64,000 bases of DNA, from positions 65,016,570 through 65,080,569 of the forward strand of contig NC_084667.1 in NCBI RefSeq assembly GCF_028389875.1, given 5' to 3'. Below the pieces are notes generated by a model. That model had not been told where the DNA came from. It did not search any database and saw only the letters and a list, made by a program, of their open reading frames with translations. How positions within the stretch are numbered: the stretch's first letter is position 1; each line of letters opens with the position of its first letter. This document shows, in pieces, positions 49,001 through 60,748 of this stretch. The stretch is from Rhea pennata. Its lineage: Eukaryota > Chordata > Aves > Rheiformes > Rheidae. A program made the position numbers and the translations under genes.

Positions 49001-52000
49001 GCTATACAAAAAAACCCCACCCCACACAACAGTGCAATTTAAATGAAACATCCATACAAACCTGCCTGCACAAAGCTATAAAAAAGACTACATAAGTTTT
49101 AAATACATCTCCAAAATAAAAATAAGATTAAAGTTCTTATTCCTGTATTATTTTCACATAAAGTTACAATCTGTTGAAAAACAGTAAGTTATCCTCTACA
49201 GAATCACAGTATTACTCCATGAAGTTTAAGTGCAAGAACATGTGGTTGAGGGTGGGGGGAGGAGGAGAACAGGTTAAGGCATAAATCATATTCTTTCGTG
49301 TGGGCTGCCAAAAAATCCATTTCTGTTTTATAATGATCTCAATTTCATATACAAGGGCTGTAGCAGATAACGTGCTTGATTTGGCCTGGTGTTAACGTTA
49401 AGTCCATAATGGGCGAGAGTAAAATGCTTTTACATTTAGTCTTTGGTAACTGTCACTTTTAGCCAGATAATATCCAAAGCAAAGACAAAAAAGCACGTAG
49501 TTTCACACATCTCAACTGTTCAGAGATTTTCAGTTAAGAGCCATGCACTTGACGGTTAATCCCAATGACAGTGTCACAAGAAGTACGGTCAAGGAGACCA
49601 AGCTGTTCTGAAACATTAAAACAAACAGAACAAAGCAAAAACTCTTCCCAAACACTTATCAAACCACTTGCATAACAGCTGTATTCACCTGAAACATTAC
49701 CATGAAATACACTGGTATTCGCTCGAAATGTTACCATGAAATACACTGGAGAACAAGTGGAAGAACAACCGAATCATATGTTAACTGAAGGATTAGGCAG
49801 TAAGAGAGATCGATGACATTATAACCTGCAGCAGTAAAAGTGAATAACGCAGAGAACAGAGGCTAGTGTCTAAGGAGAGCACAAACCACTATTCATTCAG
49901 GAAAAAAAAAAAAAAAAAAAAAAAAAGCAGCTCACAATTGTACACATGGGTGTGTAAATGGATCCACAGAACTCTGAACGAGACCTGTATTTGCAGGAGA
50001 AACTAGCCTTCAGCTCACACATAGCTCTTAAACTGGAACTGGAGCACATGACTGGCACAAGCGTGTGCTGGCACAAGCTCTTCTGGATAATCCAAATTCA
50101 CAGCAGTTAAGATAAGTCAGACCAAAAAGGACTTGCCAAAGCCGATGTAAGCAGACCTCAGAGGCCCACCTGCACACCGTTTGCAGTGCTTGCTTCTCCA
50201 GAGTCTGTGGTACATACAACATTTTGCGGATTTCTGCATGCAGCTTGTAGGACAAGAAGGCCCGCTCTCACTCTGTGGGCAGAAGACTCATTTATATAGA
50301 TTATGCTGCAGGCACAGAGTCAGAGTTTTGCTCTGAGACAAATAATGATATAACACCTCCTTCTGAACGGGGATTATCAGCAGAGTTAGTTATCAACCAG
50401 GAGCCCCAACCAAAGGTGAAACGAAGCAGCTCAAAACAAATGAGCCGCAGTTTAAAAACACTATGATATAGTGTGAGCCCCCAAGTAACTTCTAATAGTG
50501 TCTAAGCTTATCAAGCAAGTATAATTACTGCTAAGTCTTTGTCAGGAACTTAAACTGTACTAACAGTATCCAAGAACTCCAAACAATCTAAAACAAGTAG
50601 TTTCTTTTTTTTTAAAAAAAACAAAAACAAAAACAAAACCCCCAAAACAAAGCATGATCTCAGTGAACTGAAATACACCACTTCTAAACAGCTTTTTGTT
50701 TGTCCTAAAACACAGTTTATTTCAAAGAAAAAATAAAAAAACCTGTATTTATATACTAAAACGGTGTACGCAAAGTGTCAGTCAAGGCAAATTTTGTTCT
50801 TCAGTTCAGACCTGAGAAAAAAACAGGGAGTTAAATAACGAGTATCATCAGACTGTTCATAACACTGCTATAATTATGCATAGTACCTAGATGTAATCTT
50901 ACACCTCGCTTAAAAAAGGAGCACACCAAACTAACGTGTTATAGTTATGCTTTGCCCTGAAGTGAACATGTGCAAATTGTTGATCATAACAGTCACGTGA
51001 AGAATTATATATAAATTTTTACACACTTCGAGAGTAGTAACATTCTAGTCATTATAGATCTGTGTTTTCTTGGTTAACAGTTTTAAAACAGTTATTTTCC
51101 TGAATCACATATTTAAAACACCATATGAGCAGCAAAGAATTTTTGTTTCAGTGATCAAAGTAAATAAATACTCAATGATTTTGCGGCTGCTGCCAGACAG
51201 TTGCATAAAGTATCGCTTTGCTACCAGTTCCTTGAACACCTAGGAATCTATTTCTGTGTCTTTAGGCAAGTAGGTCTGCCTGTTAATTTATAGATATTCT
51301 ACTTACATAGGGAATGCAGCATCTGTCCCTTAATTTGAGTTCTTCTTTTCCCCTTCCTTTCCCCTTCTCTCCAACTTCATCTAAAGCTGAAAATGAACCT
51401 AAAATGTAATGTAAAACTGGATAATTTAACTCCTTGGGGAAGGTTAAACAGCCTAAACGAAAAGACACTGAAGTTGGAAATGGGGGGAGGGAAGAGAAAA
51501 AGTAGTTCCCATATAACATCATTTATGAAAGGTCATTATGGGCCAAATTCTCTTTTCAAGTACATGAGAGTACTTCTAAACACAGAAGTCTCTACGGAGA
51601 GAATCTGGCCCAAGTTACTGAGTATTATATACTATAAGCACTATGGAATATTGTAAGACTTACTTCAAGTCTAAGCCTTAAGCAGAATTAACATACTTTG
51701 AATTCAAATTCAGTATTTGTATTACTTGGTTCTTAAGTAGAAGTTTAGATGCTTAAAACAAACAAGATTACAGTATCTTCATATTCCAACCATGCATTAC
51801 TAAGGAGTCAGCACAAAAATTTTTATCCATTAGTATGAACATTACCTTTCAAAAAAATAAATCAATTGGTATTCGTTTCATTAGCAAAGATAGCATTAAA
51901 ATTGGCAGCCACAGGCTAGCTTTGCACTTCACACTCCTGTCATATTTATTCTCATTTAAAGAAAATTAAAACAATCAATTAGCCCCTACAGGAGAAATAC

Positions 52001-55000
52001 TTTATGAATCAAATGCAGTAGGATTTGTATTCTTACAATACAGCTCCACTCACACATGCACCAAATTCCATTCTGAAGTGTCACAGAAATGGACCTGTAT
52101 GATTACTTTGGTTTACATTTGTTGATCATGTTAATGAATGCCAACAGAGAATACATTTAGGCTACAGCCACTAGCCTAAAGTCTGACAGTTAAGTCAGAT
52201 CTGCACAACAGCAGGCAAATCACTAAGTCACTACCTCTGTTTCCAGTCGAGGAAACTGGATGCTTGTAATTGCTTCCTGTGCAAGGGCACGGTCAGAGTA
52301 ACTACAGTAGTAGTTGATAAATACTCAGGTGTAGTTGAGTGAGTAGTTTGTAGTTTTCACAAAGCCTCTGACAGTGAGAAGTAGCACAGCAAGCCTCTCT
52401 CTGACACTGTGATCATTCTTAAGGGGAAACTGGAATATACAGAGGAGTCACAGCAGTTCACAAACTGGAAATGGATGTTACAGAATTTATTCTTAACTCT
52501 GCCAAGAGGCTATTATAATGTTTTGCCAGTTTCCTGGCTTCTCTGGTTCTTCTTTTATGTACCAAGTTCTTCACAACTGAAAAAAAAAAAAGATGTCTTA
52601 CAAGGCTTAATTTCTACATGAAGGATGCTGAGTCTTGAATAAAATCCAATTAAAAAAAAAGGCAAGTATTAGTAGAAAACAAGATCTTAACTGCAGTCAT
52701 TTAGGATTTACAACACATTTAAGACCACTTACATGGAATTAATAGGTTATTTTTAAACTTGTCAAAGTTTAAATTATAATAGCTACTATTGCCAGTGGCA
52801 AAGTTAAGAACCTAATAAAAGCACGGATTTTCCAGATTTTTCTTAAAAGGGAGCTGAGCAGTGCAGTGTGGTGAGTTACAAGAGAGGCTACAACACTCGG
52901 CCAGAACTCTGCTTTTATTACATCCTGTCCAACTCAAACTTCAGAACAGAGCAAGGTTTCCCAAGCTCACCTCTTCCAGACTAATGTATTTTGAAAACAA
53001 ATTTCCAAATATTTAATATATCAGTTCTAAATGGAAGGAGTGCTATAACTTCAACAGTACTAGGACTAGAAGGTACAAAAAGACTTTGAAAGGAATCTAC
53101 AGCTTTGAATATGCACTTACAATTAATACACAAAGCTGCTGTGCTGTTTAAATACATTTCATATGAAAAAGAAAGCTTTGCTCTGTCATTTTTTTGAGTG
53201 ATAAATGGTCATACTACTTCATTTGAAGAGAAACTGGACCGAGTTCCTAGGAACAAATAAAAAGCAAGAGTTTACAGAGCATCCATATCTTAGCACACAG
53301 TGGGAACCTGTTCTTCCAAAGACAGATGAAATCCAAGTTTAAGCAGACAGCTGAAGCTTATGAAGCAGCAGCTTATTACCTTGCAACAGCCCAGTTAGTA
53401 ATGCTGCAACATCAGAATTGAGTATCAAGAACTTTCAGCTTGTAACCTCAAAAGTCAGGAAGACAGTTTTACAGATGAATTTGATGTTAGAATGAATGTT
53501 TTTTGAAAATTCCTAATATCTGCAGTTCCTTTTAAAGTAGAAAATGAATTTGTTTTTTGAGCATACAGGAAGTAGTCTGATAGAGAAAGCTAGTGACTAG
53601 CTAGAGCTGGTCCTACGCCTTTTCTCCAGCTGCCCATTCTCATTTCTTCGTTTGCATCAACACTGGCACCATGCATGTGTGCGTATGCACTTATGACCAT
53701 TACTTTACTCTTTTGGGGGTAGTGGGTACAGCTCGCTTAGCTTCCCAAATCAGATAAACACAAAAGCTTAAGACAAGAGAAGAGGTGGCTGACAAGAAAG
53801 GAAGAGCAAGCACCTCTTTTGGTTGCACTAGCCACTAGAACGACCCTACAGTTTAGAAGGCCAAGCCAGAACTCCTGAAATTTCAATTCTGCTACATCAT
53901 CATCCACAGGAATAGTGTTAATAATGCCCCCTAAAAAGAGTTCTGCATTGTCAGGTACCCAAAATGCTACAAAGGAAAATTATGGCTTTTAAGACAATTT
54001 ACCAAATGCACCATCATGAAACAACTGCTGATCATTTAAGGAAAACACACATCTGTCTTCAAATTTAGTTGGTGTTAGTACTTATCCCTCATACTAGTGA
54101 AAATGAGGAAGGAGAACATGCCCATGACAGTGTTATAAAGATGGTGGAGTATGTATTGAAAGACTTCACCAAAGTTCACCATTACCACTTCTTAAAAGAA
54201 TCGATAGAACCCCTACAGGTATTTTTTCCACATACAATCGAGTTACAGTCTGATTCCTTCCCAAAACCAAACCAAAACCATAGGGTTTTAATGGCAAATA
54301 ATTTGCAAGATCAGGTACTAGTGTTTTTTTTTTTTTTTTTTTTATCATTGTCCTGACACTGTTCTTGCTAATTGGAATATATAGCCCCTGACTGAAGATA
54401 AATATTTTAAGATACTTTTTAGAGAAAGGTAGTCTAGGAATTCATTAGCTGTAGAAACAAATCAATTTCCGTAGAAGAGAAGAGGTTTTAAAGATTACAA
54501 GAAAAATCTCTAAAAACAAACGTCAAAAATAAGTCCATCAATTTTGACCCAACATATTGCAAAAGTTTCAGATTGTATGTAAAACAATTTGAGAATTCCT
54601 TTAGACATATGTAGCCACATATCCTTCTCTACAGTTTTGTGCACGTTACATTGTTCTGCACTTCATAAAAGTGGCAAATCTGAGTAGCTTTGCAGAGTTC
54701 AGTAAAAGTTTTGTTGATTCAAGGCTACTAAAAAAATTGGATGTTACTAGAAAATAAGCTTAAGAGATCTTTTCCTTGAGTGAAAAGATGCTCTTTGCAT
54801 GCACTTGTTTTAAAAACAACTATTAAAAATCAAATATTTTAGTGCTCTGTCAAACAACTTGACATTGCCCTTTTCATGACCAAAAAAAAAAAAAAAAAAA
54901 AAAAAGATCTAAAGACTACTACAAAGATGCATTGTGATCTTATAGCAGCCAACAAATCCTTGGCATTACCAACAATATACTTAATGTACATTTGGGACAT

Positions 55001-57313
55001 TTGTAGCTCACAAGCATTTCTTTTCAGCATGAGTTTAATCACACAGCTAGAATAGGCTCAATGCTTGAAAAATATAGCTCTGCTCCAGTTAGCACGCTTG
55101 TAGTTAATAACATAATGGCAATCACGAATTTACATTGAACAGTGTTTTCATATAATTTTATAATTTTGTTTTTGTTCCAGAAGGTAATATTTTTCTCAAC
55201 TTCCTATAATCCTACTGTATTCTCTCCTTAGGGTTTTAAGGAGCACAATTCTGAAAATCCTCCTATATATAAATCATATAAATCCTGCTATAAATTATAC
55301 TAGATCCTAAAACAAAAACAGTCAGGAAGTTTAAGGCCAGATGGATTCCATTAGCCTAACCTCCTGTACTCATATCCTATTAAACTTTTACTGAGATACT
55401 CCTGAGTTGAAGGGTATCTTGGCTCCAGCTAAAGCGTATCATTCAGAAAGGTGTCCAGCCTTGATTAAAGCATCAAGAGAGAAAAATGTATCATTTACCT
55501 TAGCAAGGAAGTACCATACACTCCCATAAGTGTTCTGTGTTAGAGATATAAATTCTCCTATGAGCAAGATCACACACAGCTAAGGACTCATCTTGTACAT
55601 ACACCCCTCAGGCCAATTTGCACTCAGTTTCATATACCTGTGGATGTATTAGCATCCTAACAGCATGTGTTTTAACTGAGATGCAAGTTCTGAAACCGCC
55701 CAAGAGTTGCTCTTCCATAAGGAGTACCAAACATTGATACGAGTTTTTAACACAGCCTTTCTAAATCTTTTCAATAGTACAGTATGGAGACTACGAAAAT
55801 AAACATCATTAATACTACATAGCAGTTTAAGCAATATGAAAATTTCTGTACACTTCATATACACTATCACAATTGTATGAAGCAATACGGTTGTAATTGT
55901 CTTTTTTTTTTTTAGGGTAAGCTAGCAAATCAAGGAGTCTACAAAACCCTTAACACTGTCTCACCACTTACCACTTAACGTTTATATGCTAGCCTTGTTG
56001 AAGTCTGCTTCAAAACCATTGTGCAAGAATTACTAAGCATTCAAAAGACTAACGGGCTAAATACTCTTTTTAAAGAAAATAAAAACATAGAAACTGAGAC
56101 AGAACAATAAAAATGACCAAACCAAGGTTAGAACCCTTGAGTTCCTAGACATCAGCCCTGTCTTCAAACTCTTTCATCACCATTCAGAACATCTATTCAT
56201 GAATGTACGAACTTCAGGCATATACTTTATACAGGCACATGTGGTGAGGGCAATTCATTAGTGATCAGTGCTTCCAGAAAAGCTTGTCCTTTCCCCTTAT
56301 CCATAAAAAGAATATTATAAGTATTTCCACAAACATCACCCTTTTAATCCTCCCCTCCCCAGGCCCAAACCACTCCTGCCACTCCAGGTACTTACCAAAA
56401 AGCAAAGTTGTGGCCAGTTGTGGATAAAATACCTATATGTATAAATGGAGTAGGGTTCAGACAGATCTTTGGTGATCAGTCTCATGATATCGGGCATCTG
56501 CAGCTCTGACTCATATCGGACGTATCGTATCGTTAGGTCCTCCTCGGGCTGAGAGTCTGTTCCCGAGCCTTTCAAACTGCAGGCTGCTGCTAAGGACCTG
56601 GAGATTAGCAGCAGGGACTCCTCCTCCTCCTCCTCCCCGCCTTCCTCCCCCTCCTCCTGCTCTTCTTCCTCCAAGCCAGTCCCTCCTGCCAGTCCATTGC
56701 GGGCTGCACTCTTAGCAGCAGTTGTAGTTGTGGCAGCAGGCTGGCTCCTGTCCCCTGTTGCTGCTGGGGGAGAAGGAGGAGGAGGAGGAGGAGAGGGTGC
56801 AGTCCTTCCCTGGGGAGCGAGGTGGTTGGTAAGGGAGGTCGAGCACGGTGCTGCGGCCGGGGGCGACGACTGCTGCTGCTGTCCGGAGCCCATTGTTTTG
56901 CTGGCTCGCTTGTTCTCCAGCCCCTCGGGGGCTACCCCGGCCTCCGAGCTGAGGATCTTGCCCTTGAGAGAGGCCCGCAGGTGCCGCAGCTCGGGGCTGA
57001 TGAGGCCGTTGAGCTGGTGGTTGTGGTGCGGGGGGTGGTGGTGGTGGTGGAGGCGGTGCTGCTGCTGCCCCCCCTTGCCGCCGTCACCTCCTCCTCGCTG
57101 CTTCTCCCGTCCGCCCGCGAGTCCCTCCTCTTCCTCCTCCTCTTCGGCCTCCTCGTCCTGGGCCCCGGTGGAGGCGGCGGCGGCAGCGAAGGAGGTGGAA
57201 GAGGAGGAGGAGGAAGAAGCGGCCCCCCCTCCTCCTCCTCCTCCGGGGAAGGGAGAGAGCGTGTCCCCCTGCAGGGAGAGGACGCTGCTAGGCCCCGGCG
57301 GTACCTCGGCCAT
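38602..57313 (-). CDS. NAA30: NAA30, catalytic subunit of NatC N-alpha-acetyltransferase, complete four-exon coding region
   Basis: Joined exons 57313-56396, 48952-48829, 46754-46699 and 38739-38602 give 1236 nt, that is 411 aa plus TAA. The enzyme transfers acetyl from acetyl-CoA to the N-terminal Met of nascent proteins starting Met-Leu/Ile/Phe/Trp, working with NAA35 and NAA38 at the ribosome. Residues 1 to about 260 are a low-complexity leader with Gly, Ser, Ala, Glu, His and Pro runs around a conserved island, [15 protein letters not shown] (100-114). The GNAT domain begins near [16 protein letters not shown] (from 262). The acetyl-CoA loop RRKGIG (343-348) fits R-x-x-G-x-G/A. E370 (in VVLETEITN) and Y382 (in KLYENLGF) are 12 residues apart, like the catalytic Glu and Tyr proposed for yeast NatC. 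The protein ends ALRLKLWLR as in human. Human is about 362 aa; the extra length is all in the leader. An in-frame TAG two codons upstream fixes the start. Confidence 0.97.
39574..39621. repeat. C11 then interrupted T tract
   Basis: Eleven C are followed by T15, T7 and T9 runs broken by single C. This homopolymer junction probably varies in length. Confidence 0.85.
39876..39913. repeat. (AAT)n microsatellite
   Basis: Trinucleotide AAT/ATA repeats with two interruptions, in NAA30 intron 3. Confidence 0.8.
43014..43068. repeat. (AAAT)n and (CA)n compound microsatellite
   Basis: About ten AAAT units run directly into about six CA units, in NAA30 intron 3. It is likely polymorphic. Confidence 0.9.
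46699..46754 (-). CDS. NAA30: NAA30 coding exon 3
   Basis: 56 nt on the - strand between TTTCAG|GT and GATGAG|GTAAGA. Two bases complete Gly348, then residues 349-366, [18 protein letters not shown], match the human protein as I recall it. It is too short to show up by open-frame length but is secured by phase and identity. Confidence 0.97.
46755..48828 (-). other. NAA30: NAA30 intron 2
   Basis: About 2.1 kb from GTAAGA to TTTCAG. Shortly after the donor comes an 18-base A run on the sense strand (T18 on + at 48791-48808). I see no other gene. Confidence 0.9.
48829..48952 (-). CDS. NAA30: NAA30 coding exon 2
   Basis: 124 nt on the - strand from acceptor CTTTAAG|GCC to donor ATTG|GTAAGA, phase 0 in and 1 out. 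It encodes residues 307-347 and the first base of Gly348: [20 protein letters not shown], then [20 protein letters not shown]. This is the core GNAT sheet and the start of the acetyl-CoA loop. The residue before GIG is Lys345, where I recall Asn in human. Confidence 0.97.
49682..49749. repeat. 34-bp tandem duplication
   Basis: Two adjacent 34-base copies (49682-49715 and 49716-49749) differ at about five sites, all in the first half. The last 17 bases of each, ACCATGAAATACACTGG, are identical. Confidence 0.9.
49902..49926. repeat. A25 homopolymer
   Basis: Uninterrupted A run in NAA30 intron 1, with no recognisable retroposon body beside it. Confidence 0.85.
54324..54343. repeat. T20 homopolymer
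   Basis: Uninterrupted T run in NAA30 intron 1. Confidence 0.85.
54882..54905. repeat. A24 homopolymer
   Basis: Uninterrupted A run in NAA30 intron 1. Confidence 0.85.
55320..55560. mobile_element. Degraded ancient interspersed repeat (turtle/crocodilian-type)
   Basis: Ordered short matches to a repeat I recall as abundant in turtles and crocodilians: AAGGCCAGATGGATTCCATT, then CTAACCTCCTGTA, then TAAAGCGTATCATTCAGAAA, then GTCCAGCCTTGATT, then a CATCAAGAGAG stretch. Order and spacing agree, but identity is low. I cannot name the family or its class. Insertion would predate the bird-crocodile split. Confidence 0.5.
56396..57313 (-). CDS. NAA30: NAA30 coding exon 1
   Basis: 918 nt on the - strand, residues 1-306, from ATG at 57313-57311 to donor TTTTTG|GTAAGTAC. 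The start has G at -3 and G at +4, and an in-frame TAG two codons upstream, so the N-terminus [10 protein letters not shown] is secure and also matches human. Runs seen: Gly24-30, Ser33-39, Ala43-47, Glu57-63, five His at 89-93, then Gln, Pro and Glu stretches. The last 45 residues open the GNAT domain and end NWPQLCFL. Read-through past the donor would add 19 non-homologous residues. Confidence 0.96.
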
Positions 57314-58100
57314 ATCCTACGGGAGAGACCGACACAAAACCCGCCGAGGAGGCGGCCGTCAGGCGAGGCGGGGAGGGCGGCGGCGGCGGCCTCACGGGCC
57401 GCGGTGGGGGTGGGGGGGGGGCACGAACAAAGGCAGAGACAGGGCCCGCGCCCCGCCTCGCCGCCTCGCCGGCCCGCCGCCGCCTCCTCTTCCTGCGGCC
57501 CCGCTTCCCCCGCAGCCGGGGCCCTCCTCCGGCCGCCGGCCCGCCCCGGCGGCCGCCCCCACCCGCCGCCGCCGCCGCTCACCCCCGCCTCTCCTCAGCG
57601 CCGCGGCTCCCACTCTCCGCTCATCCAGCGGCCGCCAAGCGCCGCTGCCGTAAACCCACGGCCAAGTTTCCTGTCAGCCCTTGCGACACTTCCTCCCTTG
57701 GCGGCGCCGCCTGGCGACGGCGGGGCGGGGCGGGGCCGCCGCGGCCTCCTCGTTAACCCCCGCGGCGCCGGGCCGGGCCGAGCGCGGCGGCGGCGCCCGC
57801 CGCCCCGGCGGCTCTGCCCGCGCGAGGCCCCCGGGCGCGCCCGCCCCGTGGCGGGGCCTGCTCGGCTCGGCCCCGCTCCCCGGCGGGGGCCCCGAGCCCG
57901 CGGGCCGCAGTGCGGCCTGCTGCCGCCGTGGCCTTGGCCCTCGCCGCCGGCGCTGGCGCTTCGTTTTCCAGTATCGCCAGCCCCGAGCGTGGAAAAGCGA
58001 CGGCCGCGGGCAGCGCGGAGCCGAGGGACAGGCAGGGCAGGGCAGAGGCACTAGCGGTAGCTCTTCACTGAGAAGTAGCGTGAGAAACCTCCCCAGAGAG
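56480..58100 (-). promoter_or_regulatory. NAA30: CpG island and promoter of NAA30
   Basis: Very high GC and dense CpG from exon 1 to about 58.1 kb. Upstream of the start codon are tandem GC boxes (GGGGCGGGG-type, 57721-57737, SP1-like) and an ETS-like AGGAAGTG on the - strand (57687-57694). There is no TATA box, as expected for a housekeeping promoter. The transcription start is probably within about 57.3-57.75 kb. Divergent transcription toward + is possible but not shown. Limits are by eye. Confidence 0.75.
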
Positions 58101-60703
58101 GGGGAATGAGGTTCCTCGTGCTGCTTCTTGGGTGCTTCCGAAGGGCCTGCGACTGCAGCAACGTTGTTCAGTTGGTTGCATGGAAAGAGCTGCAAAAATT
58201 TGAAGAATGCAGTAATCACTGCACTGCAGTAATCAAGTCCTTGACAGTGTTTATACTGTCAAGACTATTAACAAGCACGTTCCCCTCAAAATACAGAGGA
58301 AACGGTGCTGCTTCCTCTTCACACAGGGAAGCTCTGCCGGCTGGTTGCACATAAAACTCATTTTTCTTCTGCTACAGTTACTTTTCAGGGAAGTGACAAG
58401 TCTGGACTTAAAGGAAAATCTAATTACCTCTACACATGTCCCAACAAGGTTCTTTAATTAGGGTGAAAATAAACCTTGGGAGTTTCAGACTTCCGTTTAT
58501 GAATTGCTAAGTTCTGAAGTAAAGTAGGAGAAAAGGCAAACATCTGACTGAAAGTGAATGAATTAAAATGCTTTTCAGGCACCAAAGGACTTTTATGGAC
58601 CTGATCTGAACTGCCCTGGTGCATTGGCAGTGCGGTTAAGTTCACTGTTCCCTGGTAGTTTAAACAGAAAGAGCAAACAAATGTCAGCGTAGTAACGGCC
58701 TAAATTCAGCTCTCGTTTACTATGTTGCAGTAGCGTGATAGGAAGTGTCTGAGCCTGCCTGTTACAGTGATATCCGTGTTAGGAAGATAACCCAGCACCA
58801 GCAAAAATTGTTATATAGGGAGAAAATGGTATAGCTGTTATCATAAGAACAAACTCTGCTACTGCAAGGAGGTCACAGGTACCATGGAAAAAAGCCTCTT
58901 CTGAGCTCTCTGACAGTACTGCAAACATTTTCTGTTCCACTTCAAGTACCTGTTGAAGCACGTCCAAACTCAGAAGGTGCTAGTTCCAATGTTGCTCTTA
59001 ACAGTTCTGCCAAAGGTAGACGTAGGCAATGCAGACACCTCTGTCGGAGCTAGTCGCCTGAGATTCCCCTTAACAGTCATGGGGAGGAAAAGGCACTTTT
59101 GTGGTGGGATTCAGCTCATCCTAAACGAGATTTCCAAAGCGGGTCAGATGAATTGTGTCTTGGAGATGCCATCATCCTATTAAATAAGGGACCTCAGCCT
59201 AACTAGTTCATTTGAGACAGGCACCTCATCTGTCACTATCTGAAGTTAGGCGAGAGGTGTCCTAGAACTACTGTTGATAACGTTCTCAGTGTGGAAGCCT
59301 ACTCTCTCTCTCATTTGTCTTATTTCTTACTTGCATTACGATGAGAAGAAAGAAACTAGCTGCTTTCTAAATGGACATTCTGAACTAAAGTGGCACTATG
59401 TCATTTAATAGCTTTAGGTGCATTTTTGTTCCTTAGATTTCTCTATTTTTTAAACTTCAGCAGCCATGAGCACCTCATGCTGTTGCAAACCACTCCTTCT
59501 GAAGCTGGGATGGGGTTTGAACACAAGTCTTATTGTCTTTCTAGTTTATTGTTCTCTGTGACCTTGGGGGTTTCTATGGCTAATTCATTTATTAAGAAAC
59601 AATACACACTTAGGGAACTGTTCCTATATAGTTCTGTTATCTCTGAAAAGAAAGGGAGCTATTTACGGCCTCTCCTCTTTTTTTCCTTAGGCATTAAAGG
59701 GAAGTACCTGGTCACTGAATCAGCTCTGCAGTTACTCTGCATTATATTTCAGCTCCAGGAAACCTACATGGAAAACAGACATCTAAGCATGTTGTGTGCC
59801 CTGCCAAAATATCAAACATCACAGCTGCATCAAAAATAAGGATGTTGAGTTGTGCACAGAATATCGAGCTGTCCTTACTCAGGGGAAACAAAAAATAGGA
59901 GCAGGTCAATGTTTAACAAAGAAAGAACCTGAGCTAAAATCTCCCCAGCACTGCACTGGCCGCACTAGCTGACCTATGATTTCTTCAGAGCCAAGCAATG
60001 AACTTGTCATTCAATTAAAGCTTGATTTCTGTCCTCTGCACCTCAAATTAATACAATGTGATAGGAAAAAAGTGTAAGTGTATCTAGAATTTCTACACCT
60101 AACTGTATTTAGAGAAGAAGTGCAACATGTACTGGCATAGGTGGAAATAGCAGATCTGTCTGAGCTCCTGAAATAGCGAACAGAGAATCATATATATCAA
60201 ATTATATAAGGTTATAATCACAGTAAAAGAGGAATTCGGTAAACCAAAATGTATGTGTACATATCAAATGTTATTCAGTTCCCACTGAGCAGACTGTCTG
60301 TTTAAATGGTAGGCTTTGCGCTGCTCAGAAAGGGAACCTTCATGTAAAACAGTCCATCTGGAAAAACTGTGGTTTAGAAAGAGTGCTGTAACAAGAGAAA
60401 TCACAAGGGGGTGGTGTTGGACAGCACTCTAGCCTCTGAAATTCCCACAACGGTGACCGTGTGCCATAAACCAAGTTTATTTTACCAGAAGAACACACAA
60501 AAATCACTGCATCTTTTCTGAGAGCAGTCTCTGGGGATATGACATTTGTCTCCATGCAAGACAGAGACTTGTAGTGGCAAGATCAGTACACCAGTGCAGT
60601 GCAATTGCCATCTTCACCTTTGTAGCTACGTTGAAATCAAGTGTGAAATGGCAATGAGAGAAATTTGGGAGATGCAAAAAAACAAATCAAAAGAAAAAAA
60701 AAA

Positions 60704-60748
60704 CCCACCAACCAACCAACCAACCAACCAAACAAACAAACAAAAAAA
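60704..60748. repeat. (ACCA)n then (AAAC)n microsatellite
   Basis: Six or more CCAA units pass into four AAAC units and an A run. It is likely length-variable. Confidence 0.85.

Larger units (their letters stand above)
48953..56395 (-). other. NAA30: NAA30 intron 1
   Basis: About 7.4 kb from donor GTAAGTAC to acceptor TTTAAG. It holds a 34-bp tandem duplication (49682-49749), A25 (49902-49926), T20 (54324-54343) and A24 (54882-54905) runs and an old interspersed repeat (about 55320-55560). No other exon was recognised. Confidence 0.9.

Noticed and set aside
56822..58054. 410-codon + strand open frame opposite NAA30 exon 1
   Set aside because: It is antisense to a secure coding exon in extremely GC-rich DNA where stops are rare. 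The product is Pro/Arg/Ala/Gly low complexity with no domain; the 318- and 216-codon frames nearby have the same cause.
57674..58219. 181-codon - strand frame upstream of NAA30
   Set aside because: GC-rich promoter sequence with no homology. The NAA30 frame has a stop just before its ATG, so it cannot be an extension.
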